NCBI GenBank assembly: GCA_903824455.1 | Contig: CAIJWY010000222.1 | Span: 1 to 18,052 of the forward strand | Direction: 5' to 3' | Origin: an uncultured Micrococcales bacterium | GTDB lineage: Bacteria; Actinomycetota; Actinomycetes; Actinomycetales; Microbacteriaceae | Length of the DNA: 18,052 nucleotides | In this document: one piece after another, positions 1 through 6,396 of the stretch | Layout: each line of letters opens with the position of its first letter | Position numbering within the stretch: the stretch's first letter is position 1 | Notes under the pieces: model-generated | What the model was told of the DNA's origin: nothing | Seen by the model: the letters and a program-made list of their open reading frames with translations, nothing else | Database searches by the model: none | Position numbers and translations under genes: made by a program

Positions 1-390
1 AAGCAGTTGGAAACCGCACTGGAGCTTTTTGAAACCGTGGGACGCGTGGTGGTTCTGCCAGAAGAGCAGATCGATGCCCTAAGCACCATTTCCGGCTCTG
101 GACCCGCGTATGTTTTCTACCTGATTGAGCAGCTAACTCTGGCCGCCCAGGAAATGGGCTTCGCCGAAGATGTGGCAGCCATGTTGGTTGAAGAAACCTT
201 TGCCGGTGCCACCGAACTGCTCTCAGCTTCAAACCAGAGCCCAGAAGCCCTGCGCAAGCAAGTCACCAGCCCGAACGGAACCACCATGCAGGCTGTGGCG
301 GTTTTGGAGCAGGCCGAATTGGCGAAACTTTTTAGTAAGGCAACCGCAGCGGCTCTGGCAAGAGCTAAAGAAATCGCTTCCGGTAAGTAA
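1..390 (+). CDS. proC: Pyrroline-5-carboxylate reductase, C-terminal part (5' truncated by window edge)
   Basis: The last 129 residues of a protein whose start lies outside the window; the frame is open from base 1. The sequence matches the C-terminal dimerisation domain of P5C reductase: the GSGPAYVF segment followed by a helical bundle, then the family signature K-Q-V-T-S-P-N-G-T-T. By family knowledge the enzyme reduces 1-pyrroline-5-carboxylate to proline with NAD(P)H in the cytoplasm, the last step of proline synthesis. The N-terminal Rossmann domain is not visible here. The stop codon TAA (388-390) abuts the stop of the convergent arsC gene with no bases between. Identification is firm from the domain signature; nothing can be said about its promoter or length. 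Confidence 0.95.
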   Translation, partial: KQLETALELFETVGRVVVLPEEQIDALSTISGSGPAYVFYLIEQLTLAAQEMGFAEDVAAMLVEETFAGATELLSASNQSPEALRKQVTSPNGTTMQAVAVLEQAELAKLFSKATAAALARAKEIASGK

Positions 391-798
391 CTAGTACTTG
401 GCGTCGATGTCGGCGATGAGTCCCTCGACGAGCTTTTTGATGTCATCACGAATCGGACGAACCGCTTCAACACCCTGACCGGCTGGATCGTCTAGTTTCC
501 AGTCGAGGTAGTGCTTTCCTGGGAAGAACGGGCAAACGTCGCCGCAACCCATGGTGATGCAGTAGTCGGAAACCTCAACGGCTTCGGTGCTGAGAAGTTT
601 TGGGGTGGCGTTCGAAATGTCGATGCCAACCTCGGCCATGGCCGCAACGGCAGCGGGGTTCACCGAGTTGCCTGGAGCGGAACCGGCTGAGCGAACTTCA
701 ACGCGGTCTCCGGCAAGGTGCTGTAACCAGCCGGCGGCCATTTGGGAGCGACCGGCGTTGTGAACACAAACGAAAAGTACTGAGGCTTTGATGGTCAT
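391..798 (-). CDS. arsC: Arsenate reductase, low-molecular-weight phosphatase type
   Basis: 135 residues, normal for the family. It opens with the LMW-phosphatase P-loop C11-V-H-N-A-G-R17 (CX5R), the catalytic cysteine and phosphate/arsenate-binding loop, and carries the general-acid motif D103-D104-P-A-G. Further cysteines are C80, C85 and C89 (T-M-G-C-G-D-V-C-P). The CVHNAGRSQMAAG form resembles actinobacterial ArsC proteins, some of which are known to use mycothiol and mycoredoxin rather than thioredoxin; which reductant is used here cannot be decided from sequence. It reduces arsenate to arsenite in the cytoplasm. It lies 3 nt downstream of the aquaporin gene on the same strand, so it is probably co-transcribed with it, suggesting that arsenite leaves through the channel. 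AAGAAG overlapping the aquaporin stop region can serve as its ribosome site. Confidence 0.93.
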   Translation of the reverse strand: MTIKASVLFVCVHNAGRSQMAAGWLQHLAGDRVEVRSAGSAPGNSVNPAAVAAMAEVGIDISNATPKLLSTEAVEVSDYCITMGCGDVCPFFPGKHYLDWKLDDPAGQGVEAVRPIRDDIKKLVEGLIADIDAKY

Positions 799-801
799 CG
801 G

Positions 802-1437
802 CTACTTCTTTGCGGCAGCGCGCTTTTTCTTGGCCGGCGCAAAAATCATCAGGAGCACGATGGCTAGAAGCAGACCAACAAGCTCGGCGACGATTAGGGA
901 AACGCCCTGGTTAGCAGCCAAGCCCTGAACCATGACACCGAAAGTTACCGCAGGGTTTGCCTGCGCGCCGGTGAGTGTGAAGTTAGCCGCTGCCATAACC
1001 CAGGCCGCCACAGCGAAGGGGATCCAAGAGGTCTGCTTGTTGTTCACCAGGGTGGCGATTAGCCAAACTAATCCGGCGGTGGCTACTACTTCGCCGGCCA
1101 GATATGCGATTGGCAGGTTATCTCCGTTACCGGAGAATCCGGCAACGGTTTTGCCGGAGATTAGCGAACCGAGGTACGAGCCAGAAATACCGCCGGCAAG
1201 CTGAGCACCCACGAAAGCCAACAGGTTTCCAAGAGTTATCTGACGCTTGATGTAGAAGTAGAGGGAGACCGCAGGGTTCAGGTGACCTCCGCTGATCGGA
1301 CCGGTGACGAGAACCATGATGCCCAGGGCAAGCGCTAGAGAAATTACTTTTAGCGGTTGGGATGACGCCGTGATGGCGGTGAGGAATACGGTTACACCAA
1401 CAAATTCGGCGATGGATTTCTTTAGCAGTGCGTTCAT
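802..1437 (-). CDS. Aquaporin / MIP-family channel, probable arsenite-exit channel
   Basis: 211 residues with the MIP layout: two half-repeats, first NPA motif at 54-56 (GGHLNPAV) and second at 161-163 (GAQANPAVTFG), hydrophobic membrane segments throughout, and a Lys/Ala-rich C-terminal tail. The residue after the second NPA is normally the Arg of the ar/R selectivity filter (NPAR); here it is Val164, which should widen the pore and make it less polar. Aquaglyceroporins linked to arsC are known as arsenite channels (AqpS in Sinorhizobium meliloti; AqpS also has Val there as I recall) and occur as Aqp-ArsC fusions in some actinobacteria. Role as arsenite or metalloid channel is inferred from the 3-nt spacing to arsC plus the filter change; a general water or glycerol channel remains possible. 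The ATG start is supported by AGGAG at 1444-1448, 6 nt upstream. Confidence 0.88.
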   Translation of the reverse strand: MNALLKKSIAEFVGVTVFLTAITASSQPLKVISLALALGIMVLVTGPISGGHLNPAVSLYFYIKRQITLGNLLAFVGAQLAGGISGSYLGSLISGKTVAGFSGNGDNLPIAYLAGEVVATAGLVWLIATLVNNKQTSWIPFAVAAWVMAAANFTLTGAQANPAVTFGVMVQGLAANQGVSLIVAELVGLLLAIVLLMIFAPAKKKRAAAKK

Positions 1438-1443
1438 TTTTAT

Positions 1444-1448
1444 CTCCT
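1444..1448 (-). promoter_or_regulatory. Ribosome binding site of the aquaporin gene
   Basis: Reads AGGAG on the minus strand, 6 nt before the ATG at 1437. It is one of the few clear Shine-Dalgarno sites at an operon-leading gene in this window and fixes this start. Confidence 0.75.
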
Positions 1449-1474
1449 TTTAAAACTCTCCAACCAGTATCCCC

Positions 1475-1480
1475 TAGAAT
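1475..1480 (+). promoter_or_regulatory. Possible -10 box for the bS22 gene
   Basis: TAGAAT on the plus strand, followed by a predicted start of transcription near 1487, would give a leader of about 49 nt before the bS22 ATG at 1536. No convincing -35 is seen. The aquaporin promoter must lie in the same 98-bp divergent gap; GATACT on the minus strand (1466-1471) is a weak candidate. Inference from hexamer similarity only. Confidence 0.35.
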
Positions 1481-1535
1481 GGAGAAATCGTTTGTTTGGC
1501 TTAGGGCCATCAAGTTTCCAACTAGTGAGGTCCGT

Positions 1536-1634
1536 ATGGGTTCCGTCATCAAGAAGCGTCGTAAGCGCATGTCAAAGAAGAAGCACCGCAAGTTGCTTCG
1601 AAAGACACGCCACCAGCGTCGCAATAAGAAGTAG
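1536..1634 (+). CDS. Small ribosomal subunit protein bS22 (AURKAIP1/COX24 domain), 32 aa
   Basis: A 32-residue, extremely basic protein (K/R/H make up more than half), starting MGSVIKKRRKRM and ending RRNKK. This matches the actinobacterial AURKAIP1/COX24-domain peptide recognised as ribosomal protein bS22, which sits in the small subunit and is too short for many gene finders. The start at 1536 is chosen because GAGG at 1527-1530 lies 5 nt upstream and the basic family sequence begins there; the longer upstream reading runs back into the start of the divergent aquaporin gene and is not family-like. It is followed by a strong hairpin terminator at 1649-1676. It appears to be monocistronic. 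Identification rests on composition and the KKRRKRMSKKKHRKLL pattern. Confidence 0.9.
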   Translation: MGSVIKKRRKRMSKKKHRKLLRKTRHQRRNKK

Positions 1635-1648
1635 AGCTTTAAAAAGCA

Positions 1649-1677
1649 AAACCCGTCAAGAAACTTGGCGGGTTTTA
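1649..1677. terminator. Bidirectional intrinsic terminator between bS22 and the HAD phosphatase
   Basis: A 12-bp stem with one G·T pair: left arm 1649-1660 (AAACCCGTCAAG), loop AAA, right arm 1664-1675 (CTTGGCGGGTTT), with a T-run on the plus side and an A-run (1641-1651) that becomes a U-run on the minus side. The right arm overlaps the stop codon of the minus-strand HAD gene (1675-1677). It is the only strong intrinsic terminator I can see in the window. Confidence 0.88.
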
Positions 1678-2385
1678 CTTATTGGCTTTTAGTTCGCGCT
1701 TCTTGAAATCGAGGATCTTCCAGCGGGCTGCCTTGGCGAATCGCAGCAGGGTTTTGTCTGGGTTGACCGCTACCGGGTGGCCCACTTTAGTGAGCATGTA
1801 GAGGTCGTTGTGGCTGTCGGAGTAGGCGTAGGAACGCTTTAGGCTGATTCCGCGCTCTGTGGCAAGTTTCTTGATTGCCTTGGCCTTGGCTTTTCCGTGA
1901 AGCGGGCGTCCTTCAAACTCTCCGGTGAGCAGGCCGTCTTTAACTTCTAGAATGGTTCCAAGTGCACCGGTTAGTCCGAGTTCCTTGGCGATGTATTGAC
2001 CCATCTGCACCGGAGACGCCGTGACGATCCAAACTTCGCGACCATTCTTCACGTGCTCTTGAGCAATGCGCACGGTTTCCGGCCACATCTTGGCTTTTAC
2101 GTATTCTTCCCAGGTGATTCCAACCAGTGCTTCCAGGGCAGCGGCGCTTTGGCCAACCACCAAGCTCATGGCACGGTCTTCGATGTGGGCGAGCATCTTG
2201 GCAGATTCGCCGCGAGTGATGAACTTGAACTGCTGCCAGGCGAAGCGCCAAAGCTCTCGTCGGTTCACAAACTTTCGTTCGAAGGCAGCTTTGGCAAACA
2301 GAAAAGCTGAAGCTCCGCGCAGCAAAGTGTTGTCGAGATCAAAAAAGGCTGCTTCGATCTTTGCTGGTTGCGGAGTCTTAGGCAC
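1675..2385 (-). CDS. HAD-IB family hydrolase (SerB-like phosphatase)
   Basis: 236 residues with all four HAD motifs: motif I D16-L-D18-N-T, motif II V-T122-A-S124-P, motif III lysines around K165-K169, and motif IV S-D190-S-H-N-D194. The closing VGHPVAVNPD segment and the helical cap between motifs I and II are typical of the HAD-IB group of phosphoserine-phosphatase-like enzymes. By family these are cytoplasmic, Mg-dependent phosphomonoesterases; the true substrate is unknown, and members with this tail are not necessarily SerB. The start is GTG at 2385, placed 6 nt after a TAAACT hexamer, so translation is probably leaderless; there is no good Shine-Dalgarno site. It is divergent from the glutaredoxin-like gene and convergent with bS22. 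Confidence 0.9.
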   Translation of the reverse strand: MPKTPQPAKIEAAFFDLDNTLLRGASAFLFAKAAFERKFVNRRELWRFAWQQFKFITRGESAKMLAHIEDRAMSLVVGQSAAALEALVGITWEEYVKAKMWPETVRIAQEHVKNGREVWIVTASPVQMGQYIAKELGLTGALGTILEVKDGLLTGEFEGRPLHGKAKAKAIKKLATERGISLKRSYAYSDSHNDLYMLTKVGHPVAVNPDKTLLRFAKAARWKILDFKKRELKANK

Positions 2386-2391
2386 TCCACA

Positions 2392-2397
2392 AGTTTA
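2392..2397 (-). promoter_or_regulatory. -10 box of the HAD gene, leaderless
   Basis: TAAACT on the minus strand, followed by 6 nt and then the GTG start at 2385. The spacing puts transcription start at or next to the start codon. Overlaps an inverted repeat at 2396-2409. Confidence 0.6.
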
Positions 2398-2409
2398 GGC
2401 GTAAGCCTA
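2396..2409. repeat. Inverted repeat TAGGC-N4-GCCTA in a divergent promoter
   Basis: A perfect 5-bp inverted repeat (2396-2400 and 2405-2409) spaced by GTAA, overlapping the edges of both divergent -10 boxes. Could be an operator; at 5 bp per arm it may also arise by chance. Confidence 0.3.
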
Positions 2410-2413
2410 GGAT
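2408..2413 (+). promoter_or_regulatory. -10 box of the glutaredoxin-like gene, leaderless
   Basis: TAGGAT, then 6 nt (GTTAAT), then the GTG start at 2420. No Shine-Dalgarno site is present, so leaderless translation is the simplest reading. Confidence 0.6.
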
Positions 2414-2419
2414 GTTAAT

Positions 2420-2674
2420 GTGTCCACCGAATTCCACCTGACCCTAATCGGAAAGCCTGGCTGTCATCTTTGCGATGACGCCGAGGCCGTGGTTTCTGGT
2501 GTCTTGGAAGAAATTCAAGGGAAAGTGACTCTGGATAGAAAAAACATCCTTGAAGACGATGAACTTTTTGTTCGGTATTCCGAAGAAATCCCGGTTCTTC
2601 TGATCAATGGCAAAGTGCATAACTACTGGCACATCGATCCAGTTCGTCTCCGTTCAGCATTGGCTGTCTCTTGA
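2420..2674 (+). CDS. Glutaredoxin-like protein (thioredoxin fold, CxxC)
   Basis: 84 residues with a compact thioredoxin fold: N-terminal strand, then active site P-G-C15-H-L-C18, and a cis-proline segment E-E-I-P58-V-L-L-I-N-G-K. This is the pattern of the small glutaredoxin-like family related to DUF836, cytoplasmic proteins thought to act in thiol-disulfide exchange; the partner is not known. The GTG start at 2420 fits a leaderless promoter (TAGGAT 6 nt upstream). The stop TGA overlaps the TTG start of the CotH-family gene (TTGA), indicating translational coupling, which is odd because the partner is an exported protein. Family call is firm, function is not. Confidence 0.88.
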   Translation: MSTEFHLTLIGKPGCHLCDDAEAVVSGVLEEIQGKVTLDRKNILEDDELFVRYSEEIPVLLINGKVHNYWHIDPVRLRSALAVS

Positions 2675-4350
2675 AGCGGCTCTGGAGTTCGGCGCTAGCC
2701 CTAATCGTCGTTGTCACAGGTCTTTCCATGCCGGTCTCAGCGCAAGCCGCTGTGGTCGTCGACAAAACTTATGTTGAAGGAACCGACACCCAGGCGTTTT
2801 TGTTCAATCCGCTCACCGTGAACCAGATTGACATCACTATGACGCCGGCCGCCGAAGCGGCTCTGCGTGCCGACCTTCGCGTGTACCAACCGGCTACCAT
2901 CAAGCTCACCACGGCACTTGGTGCCACCTCAACCTATGCGGTAGGGGTGCATGTCAAGGGTGGTTGGGGATCCTTCCGATCTTTGGATGAAAAGGCAGCT
3001 TTCAAAGTGAAGGTCAATTACTCGGTACCTGGTCAAACCATTTACGGCGTAAAGAAGTTCACTTTGAATAACATGGTGCAAGACGCGTCGATGCTGCATG
3101 AAGCGGTCAGTTACCGATTGTTTAGGGCGCTCGGAGTAGCCGCTCCGAGAGTTGGATACGCGAACGTTTCTTTCAATGGCGCAAACTTCGGGCTGCACTC
3201 GAACATTGAAACCTACGACAAGCCGATGCTAAAACGCTGGTTCCCAGGTGGCACCGAGCTTCTCTACGAGGGCGCCTATGGCGTTGAGGTTGGCCCGGAT
3301 ATGGAAGTTGACGAAGGCAGTACCACCGATCGTTCGGAAGTAACTCAACTGCGCGATTGGAACAACTCGCTTTCCGGCAAGGCTTGGTTCGATACGATTC
3401 GAACCAAAGTGGATCTAAACCAGATGATCATGAACTGGGCTGTGGAGCATTACATTGGCCACTGGGACGGCTATACCCGCGGATGGCCGAATAACTACTA
3501 CCTGCATAAGCCGACCGGCGGGCTGTTCACGATGCATCCGTGGGGAACCGACCAAACCTGGGGCTGGGACGGCCCATTGATGGATGATGGCGCCACAATG
3601 ATGGGGCGTTGCATTCAGTACCAACCGTGTCAGGACCTTTACCTTAAGGCGCTCGCGGAGATCCAAGCCAAAGTGCCAACCCTAGGTCTAGTAGCCATGG
3701 TCGATAAAATCTGGACGAATATTTCTCCTTCGGTTCAGCTAGACCCCCGCAAGCCTTATGGCTACTGGGATTCTGAGAACTCAAAGAATGCCACCAAGAC
3801 TTTTATTGACTATCGTTTCCAGGCCCTGGTAAACAACAACGGAACCAGACAGATTGGGTCACTCAGCGCGAGTTATGCCAAGACCGGTTTCAAAGTTCGG
3901 GCAACCATCAAGCCTAAGGTCACCAGAAGCGGCGACGGCACGGTTACGTTTTCTAGAATTCAAGGCGTGGGCGTGTGCGAGGTTGATCCGAACACCGGAG
4001 CCGTGCTGATTCTGAATTCAGGCGAATGTCGGGTTGCGGCTCAGACCTCAAAAACTAACGGTTTTCACGCGAGTATGGTGAGCACAACTCTCAACATTCC
4101 GAAGTTGGCTTCCCGAATTCTCGTGCCAGTGTATCCGGCGCTTCGTTATGGGAAATCGCAAACCATCAGCGCGGTTACCGAATCTACCGGGGCTTTAAGC
4201 GTTCGACTCAAATCGGGCAGGTGCCGAGTTACCGGCAAAACGGTTCGAGCATTGGCAAGCAGCGGTAAGTGTCTGGTCACCCTTTCGGTTGCGGGTGACG
4301 CCAACTACTTGAAAGCTTCAGGCGTTTTGACCATCAACCTGCGCAAGTAG
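2671..4350 (+). CDS. Secreted CotH kinase-family protein with C-terminal Cys-paired modules
   Basis: 559 residues. Residues 1-27 are a signal peptide (basic start, hydrophobic core, cleavage near A-Q-A-A). Residues about 45-390 match the CotH kinase-like domain: HVKGG at 94-98, KKFTLNNMVQDASMLHEA at 128-145, G-H-W-D266-G-Y, and P-W-G-T-D294-Q-T-W, where the two Asp residues correspond to the proposed catalytic and metal-binding Asp of atypical CotH kinases. Residues about 400-559 hold two beta-rich modules, each with a Cys pair (C436/C453 and C518/C534), the second with the GDANY motif of bacterial Ig-like repeats. The protein is exported, so any kinase activity would be extracytoplasmic; substrate unknown. 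The start is TTG at 2671, overlapping the upstream stop. No cell-wall sorting signal is seen. It converges on aspS with a 6-bp gap. Confidence 0.87.
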   Translation: MKRLWSSALALIVVVTGLSMPVSAQAAVVVDKTYVEGTDTQAFLFNPLTVNQIDITMTPAAEAALRADLRVYQPATIKLTTALGATSTYAVGVHVKGGWGSFRSLDEKAAFKVKVNYSVPGQTIYGVKKFTLNNMVQDASMLHEAVSYRLFRALGVAAPRVGYANVSFNGANFGLHSNIETYDKPMLKRWFPGGTELLYEGAYGVEVGPDMEVDEGSTTDRSEVTQLRDWNNSLSGKAWFDTIRTKVDLNQMIMNWAVEHYIGHWDGYTRGWPNNYYLHKPTGGLFTMHPWGTDQTWGWDGPLMDDGATMMGRCIQYQPCQDLYLKALAEIQAKVPTLGLVAMVDKIWTNISPSVQLDPRKPYGYWDSENSKNATKTFIDYRFQALVNNNGTRQIGSLSASYAKTGFKVRATIKPKVTRSGDGTVTFSRIQGVGVCEVDPNTGAVLILNSGECRVAAQTSKTNGFHASMVSTTLNIPKLASRILVPVYPALRYGKSQTISAVTESTGALSVRLKSGRCRVTGKTVRALASSGKCLVTLSVAGDANYLKASGVLTINLRK

Positions 4351-4356
4351 CTGGGC

Positions 4357-5682
4357 TTAAGGCTCCAGGCGGTTTGGTCCGCGGAATAGGTAGCCCACTT
4401 CGCGAATGTTTGGCTGGTGAAGTAGCAGCATCAGAACGCGAATCAAACCCATACCAAAACCGCCGTGAGCCGGAGCTCCGTAGCGGAAGAAGTCGAGGTA
4501 AGACTTCAGGCCCTCTGGTTCAAGACCCTTCGACTTTGCCTGTTCGGTGAGAATGTCGATGCGGTGTTCGCGCTGGGCACCGGTGGTGATTTCGGTTCCG
4601 CGCCAGATTAGGTCGTAGCTCTTCGTGAGCGACGGGTCTTCCGAGTGACGCATGTGATAGAACGGGCGAACGGCTGCCGGGTAGTCGGTGAGGAACACGA
4701 ACTCGTGACCAAACTTTTCGGCAACGTGGGCTGCAATCTGGCGCTCACCCTCAGGGTCCATGTCGCCGCCGCGAGCGATGTCGTGTCCGCGAGCTTTTAC
4801 AATCTCCACGGCTTCGGCCAGTGGAATGCGTGGGAATGGAACGCTCGGCACAACCACGTCGACGTCGAATAGTCGCTTGATTTCGTCGCCGTGCTTTTCC
4901 TTAACGGCTTTCAAAGCGGTGACCAAAAGTTGCTCTTGGAAAGCCATGATGTCTTCGTGGCTGTCGATCCAAGAAACTTCCATGTCGACCGAGATGAACT
5001 CGGTGGCGTGGCGCGAGGTGAACGAAGGGTCGGCGCGGAAAACCGGACCAATCTCGAACATGCGGCCAAAGCCGGCGGTCATCGCCATCTGCTTGAAGAA
5101 CTGCGGGCTCTGAGCTAAGTAGGCAACGGTTTCGAAGTACTCGAGCTTGAACAGTTCGGCATTTGATTCTGAAGGGCTCGACATTAGCTTGGGGGTGTGA
5201 ACTTCGATGAAGTCGTTTTCGTACCACCAGGAACGCCAAGCGTGCTCGATGGTGGTTTGAACGCGGAAGACGAGGTTCATTTCGCTACGGCGAAGGTCTA
5301 GGAATCTCCAGTCGAGGCGTCGATCGATGCTGGTGTCGTCGGCGATCGGTGTTTCTGGGTCGGCGAGGCTAACCACCTCGAGGTTGTCGAGCTGAATCTC
5401 AAGGCCGCCGAGCTTTACGCGCTCGTCGTGAATCAGGCGTCCGGTAATCCAAACGAATGAACCCGAGGTAAGGGTGGAAACCGTGGCAGCCAGTGCGTCG
5501 TCGAGGTCTGGCTCTTCATTGATGACCGGGCGAGGGTAGGTAACCTGAACGTCGCCGGTTTCATCGCGCAGGATGATGAACTGTATGCGCTTTTGATCGC
5601 GCAGCTTTTCAACCCAACCGCCAATCGTTACCGGACCATCGACGCTTGGAGCGAGGTCTTTTACCAGGGTGCGTTCGCGCAT
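4357..5682 (-). CDS. aspS: Aspartyl-tRNA synthetase, short archaeal-type (aspartate--tRNA(Asp/Asn) ligase)
   Basis: 441 residues. Residues 1-105 form an OB-fold anticodon-binding domain (IGGWVEKLRD), followed by a class IIb catalytic core: WRFLDLR at 125-131, motif 2 E-I-G-P-V-F215-R-A-D, and motif 3 G-F-G-M-G-L-I-R at 408-415. There is no bacterial GAD insertion, which makes canonical bacterial AspRS about 590 residues; this is the archaeal/eukaryotic-like form also found in many bacteria, often non-discriminating and charging tRNA-Asn with Asp when GatCAB is present. At the site after GWV, where the form I remember carries Trp (discriminating) or His/Gln, this protein has Glu25, so specificity is open. 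The ATG at 5682 has only a weak ribosome site (AAGAG about 11 nt away). Confidence 0.92.
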   Translation of the reverse strand: MRERTLVKDLAPSVDGPVTIGGWVEKLRDQKRIQFIILRDETGDVQVTYPRPVINEEPDLDDALAATVSTLTSGSFVWITGRLIHDERVKLGGLEIQLDNLEVVSLADPETPIADDTSIDRRLDWRFLDLRRSEMNLVFRVQTTIEHAWRSWWYENDFIEVHTPKLMSSPSESNAELFKLEYFETVAYLAQSPQFFKQMAMTAGFGRMFEIGPVFRADPSFTSRHATEFISVDMEVSWIDSHEDIMAFQEQLLVTALKAVKEKHGDEIKRLFDVDVVVPSVPFPRIPLAEAVEIVKARGHDIARGGDMDPEGERQIAAHVAEKFGHEFVFLTDYPAAVRPFYHMRHSEDPSLTKSYDLIWRGTEITTGAQREHRIDILTEQAKSKGLEPEGLKSYLDFFRYGAPAHGGFGMGLIRVLMLLLHQPNIREVGYLFRGPNRLEP

Positions 5683-5734
5683 TTCTAAAAACTCTTTTCA
5701 TACCTGAGAGCGGGCTGTTCGCCCTAAGTTCACA

Positions 5735-5740
5735 AGTTTA
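5735..5740 (-). promoter_or_regulatory. Possible -10 box for aspS
   Basis: TAAACT on the minus strand, in the same CTAAACTTGTG context as the HAD promoter (2388-2398). It would start transcription about 45 nt before aspS, with a short GGGC-N5-GCCC hairpin (5712-5724) in the leader. Inference. Confidence 0.35.
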
Positions 5741-5748
5741 GCGGAGGG

Positions 5749-5754
5749 TAGAAT
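5749..5754 (+). promoter_or_regulatory. -10 box of the histidine-phosphatase/ccs operon, leaderless
   Basis: TAGAAT, 6 nt, then ATG at 5761. No Shine-Dalgarno sequence is present at the normal distance. It probably drives the whole five-gene operon to 10138, since no internal gap is large enough for another promoter. Confidence 0.65.
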
Positions 5755-5760
5755 AGCCCT

Positions 5761-6396
5761 ATGCCTGCCACCCACATTCATCTGGTTCGTCACGGTGAAG
5801 TTCACAATCCCGGTGGCGTCCTCTACGGCAGACTTCCGCACTTCCATTTGAGTGAAAATGGCAAGAAAATGGCAGAAGCGGCGGCTCTTTCCCTGTCGGC
5901 GATCGGCGTTAAGCCCGCCAAACTAGTGGTTTCACCGCTACTTCGAACTCAGCAGTCGGCCGAGCCTATTGCCAAGCAGTTTTCCCTAAAACCGGATCTA
6001 GATGAGCGGATTACCGAGCCTTACAACTTTTTTGAAGGTCGCAAGGTTTCCGCCAAGACCGTTCTGCTTCGACCTCACCTGGTTTTTCATCTTCGTAACC
6101 CAATGCAACCCTCCTGGGGTGAGAGTTACGTTTCGGTGGTTGAACGAATGATGCGCTCAATGCGCGAAGCCGCCGAATCGGTATCGGATGGTCACGTGGT
6201 TTTCGTTACCCACCAACTTCCCATCTGGATGGTTCACCGCCACCTCGCTGGCGAGCGTCTGGCTCACAATCCGTCCAAGCGTCGTTGCTCGCTTTCCAGC
6301 ATCACCAGTTTTGAATACCTAGACGGAAAGTTCCGCGAGGTTGGTTACCTTGAACCGGCGGCCGATTTAGCAAGCATCGACAAGGGCGCCGTATGA
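5761..6396 (+). CDS. Histidine phosphatase superfamily protein (phosphoglycerate mutase-like)
   Basis: 211 residues. The nucleophile motif L-V-R10-H11-G-E is at the N-terminus, followed by the conserved S-P-L-L-R62 and E86, and the second catalytic histidine in V-T-H151-Q. These are the four phosphate-pocket residues of the histidine phosphatase superfamily. It is cytoplasmic with no signal peptide; substrate unknown, and the name phosphoglycerate mutase would overstate what can be seen. It leads the cytochrome c biogenesis operon, an arrangement seen in many actinobacteria, and its stop overlaps the TlpA start as ATGA. The ATG start lies 6 nt after TAGAAT and is likely leaderless. Confidence 0.9.
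   Translation: MPATHIHLVRHGEVHNPGGVLYGRLPHFHLSENGKKMAEAAALSLSAIGVKPAKLVVSPLLRTQQSAEPIAKQFSLKPDLDERITEPYNFFEGRKVSAKTVLLRPHLVFHLRNPMQPSWGESYVSVVERMMRSMREAAESVSDGHVVFVTHQLPIWMVHRHLAGERLAHNPSKRRCSLSSITSFEYLDGKFREVGYLEPAADLASIDKGAV

Noticed and set aside
117..473. Long open frame on the minus strand across proC and arsC
   Set aside because: Antisense shadow of two well-identified genes, with no family resemblance or start signal.
1428..1535. Longer version of the bS22 reading frame starting upstream
   Set aside because: The extra 36 residues lack family character, run back into the divergent aquaporin start, and the ATG at 1536 has its own ribosome site.
4351..4375. Possible hairpin between the CotH gene and aspS around CTTAAG
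   Set aside because: Arms pair over only 4 bp with inner mismatches and no T-run.
5712..5724. GGGC-N5-GCCC hairpin in the aspS leader as a riboswitch or T-box
   Set aside because: A 4-bp stem with no other conserved element; the leader is too short for a T-box.
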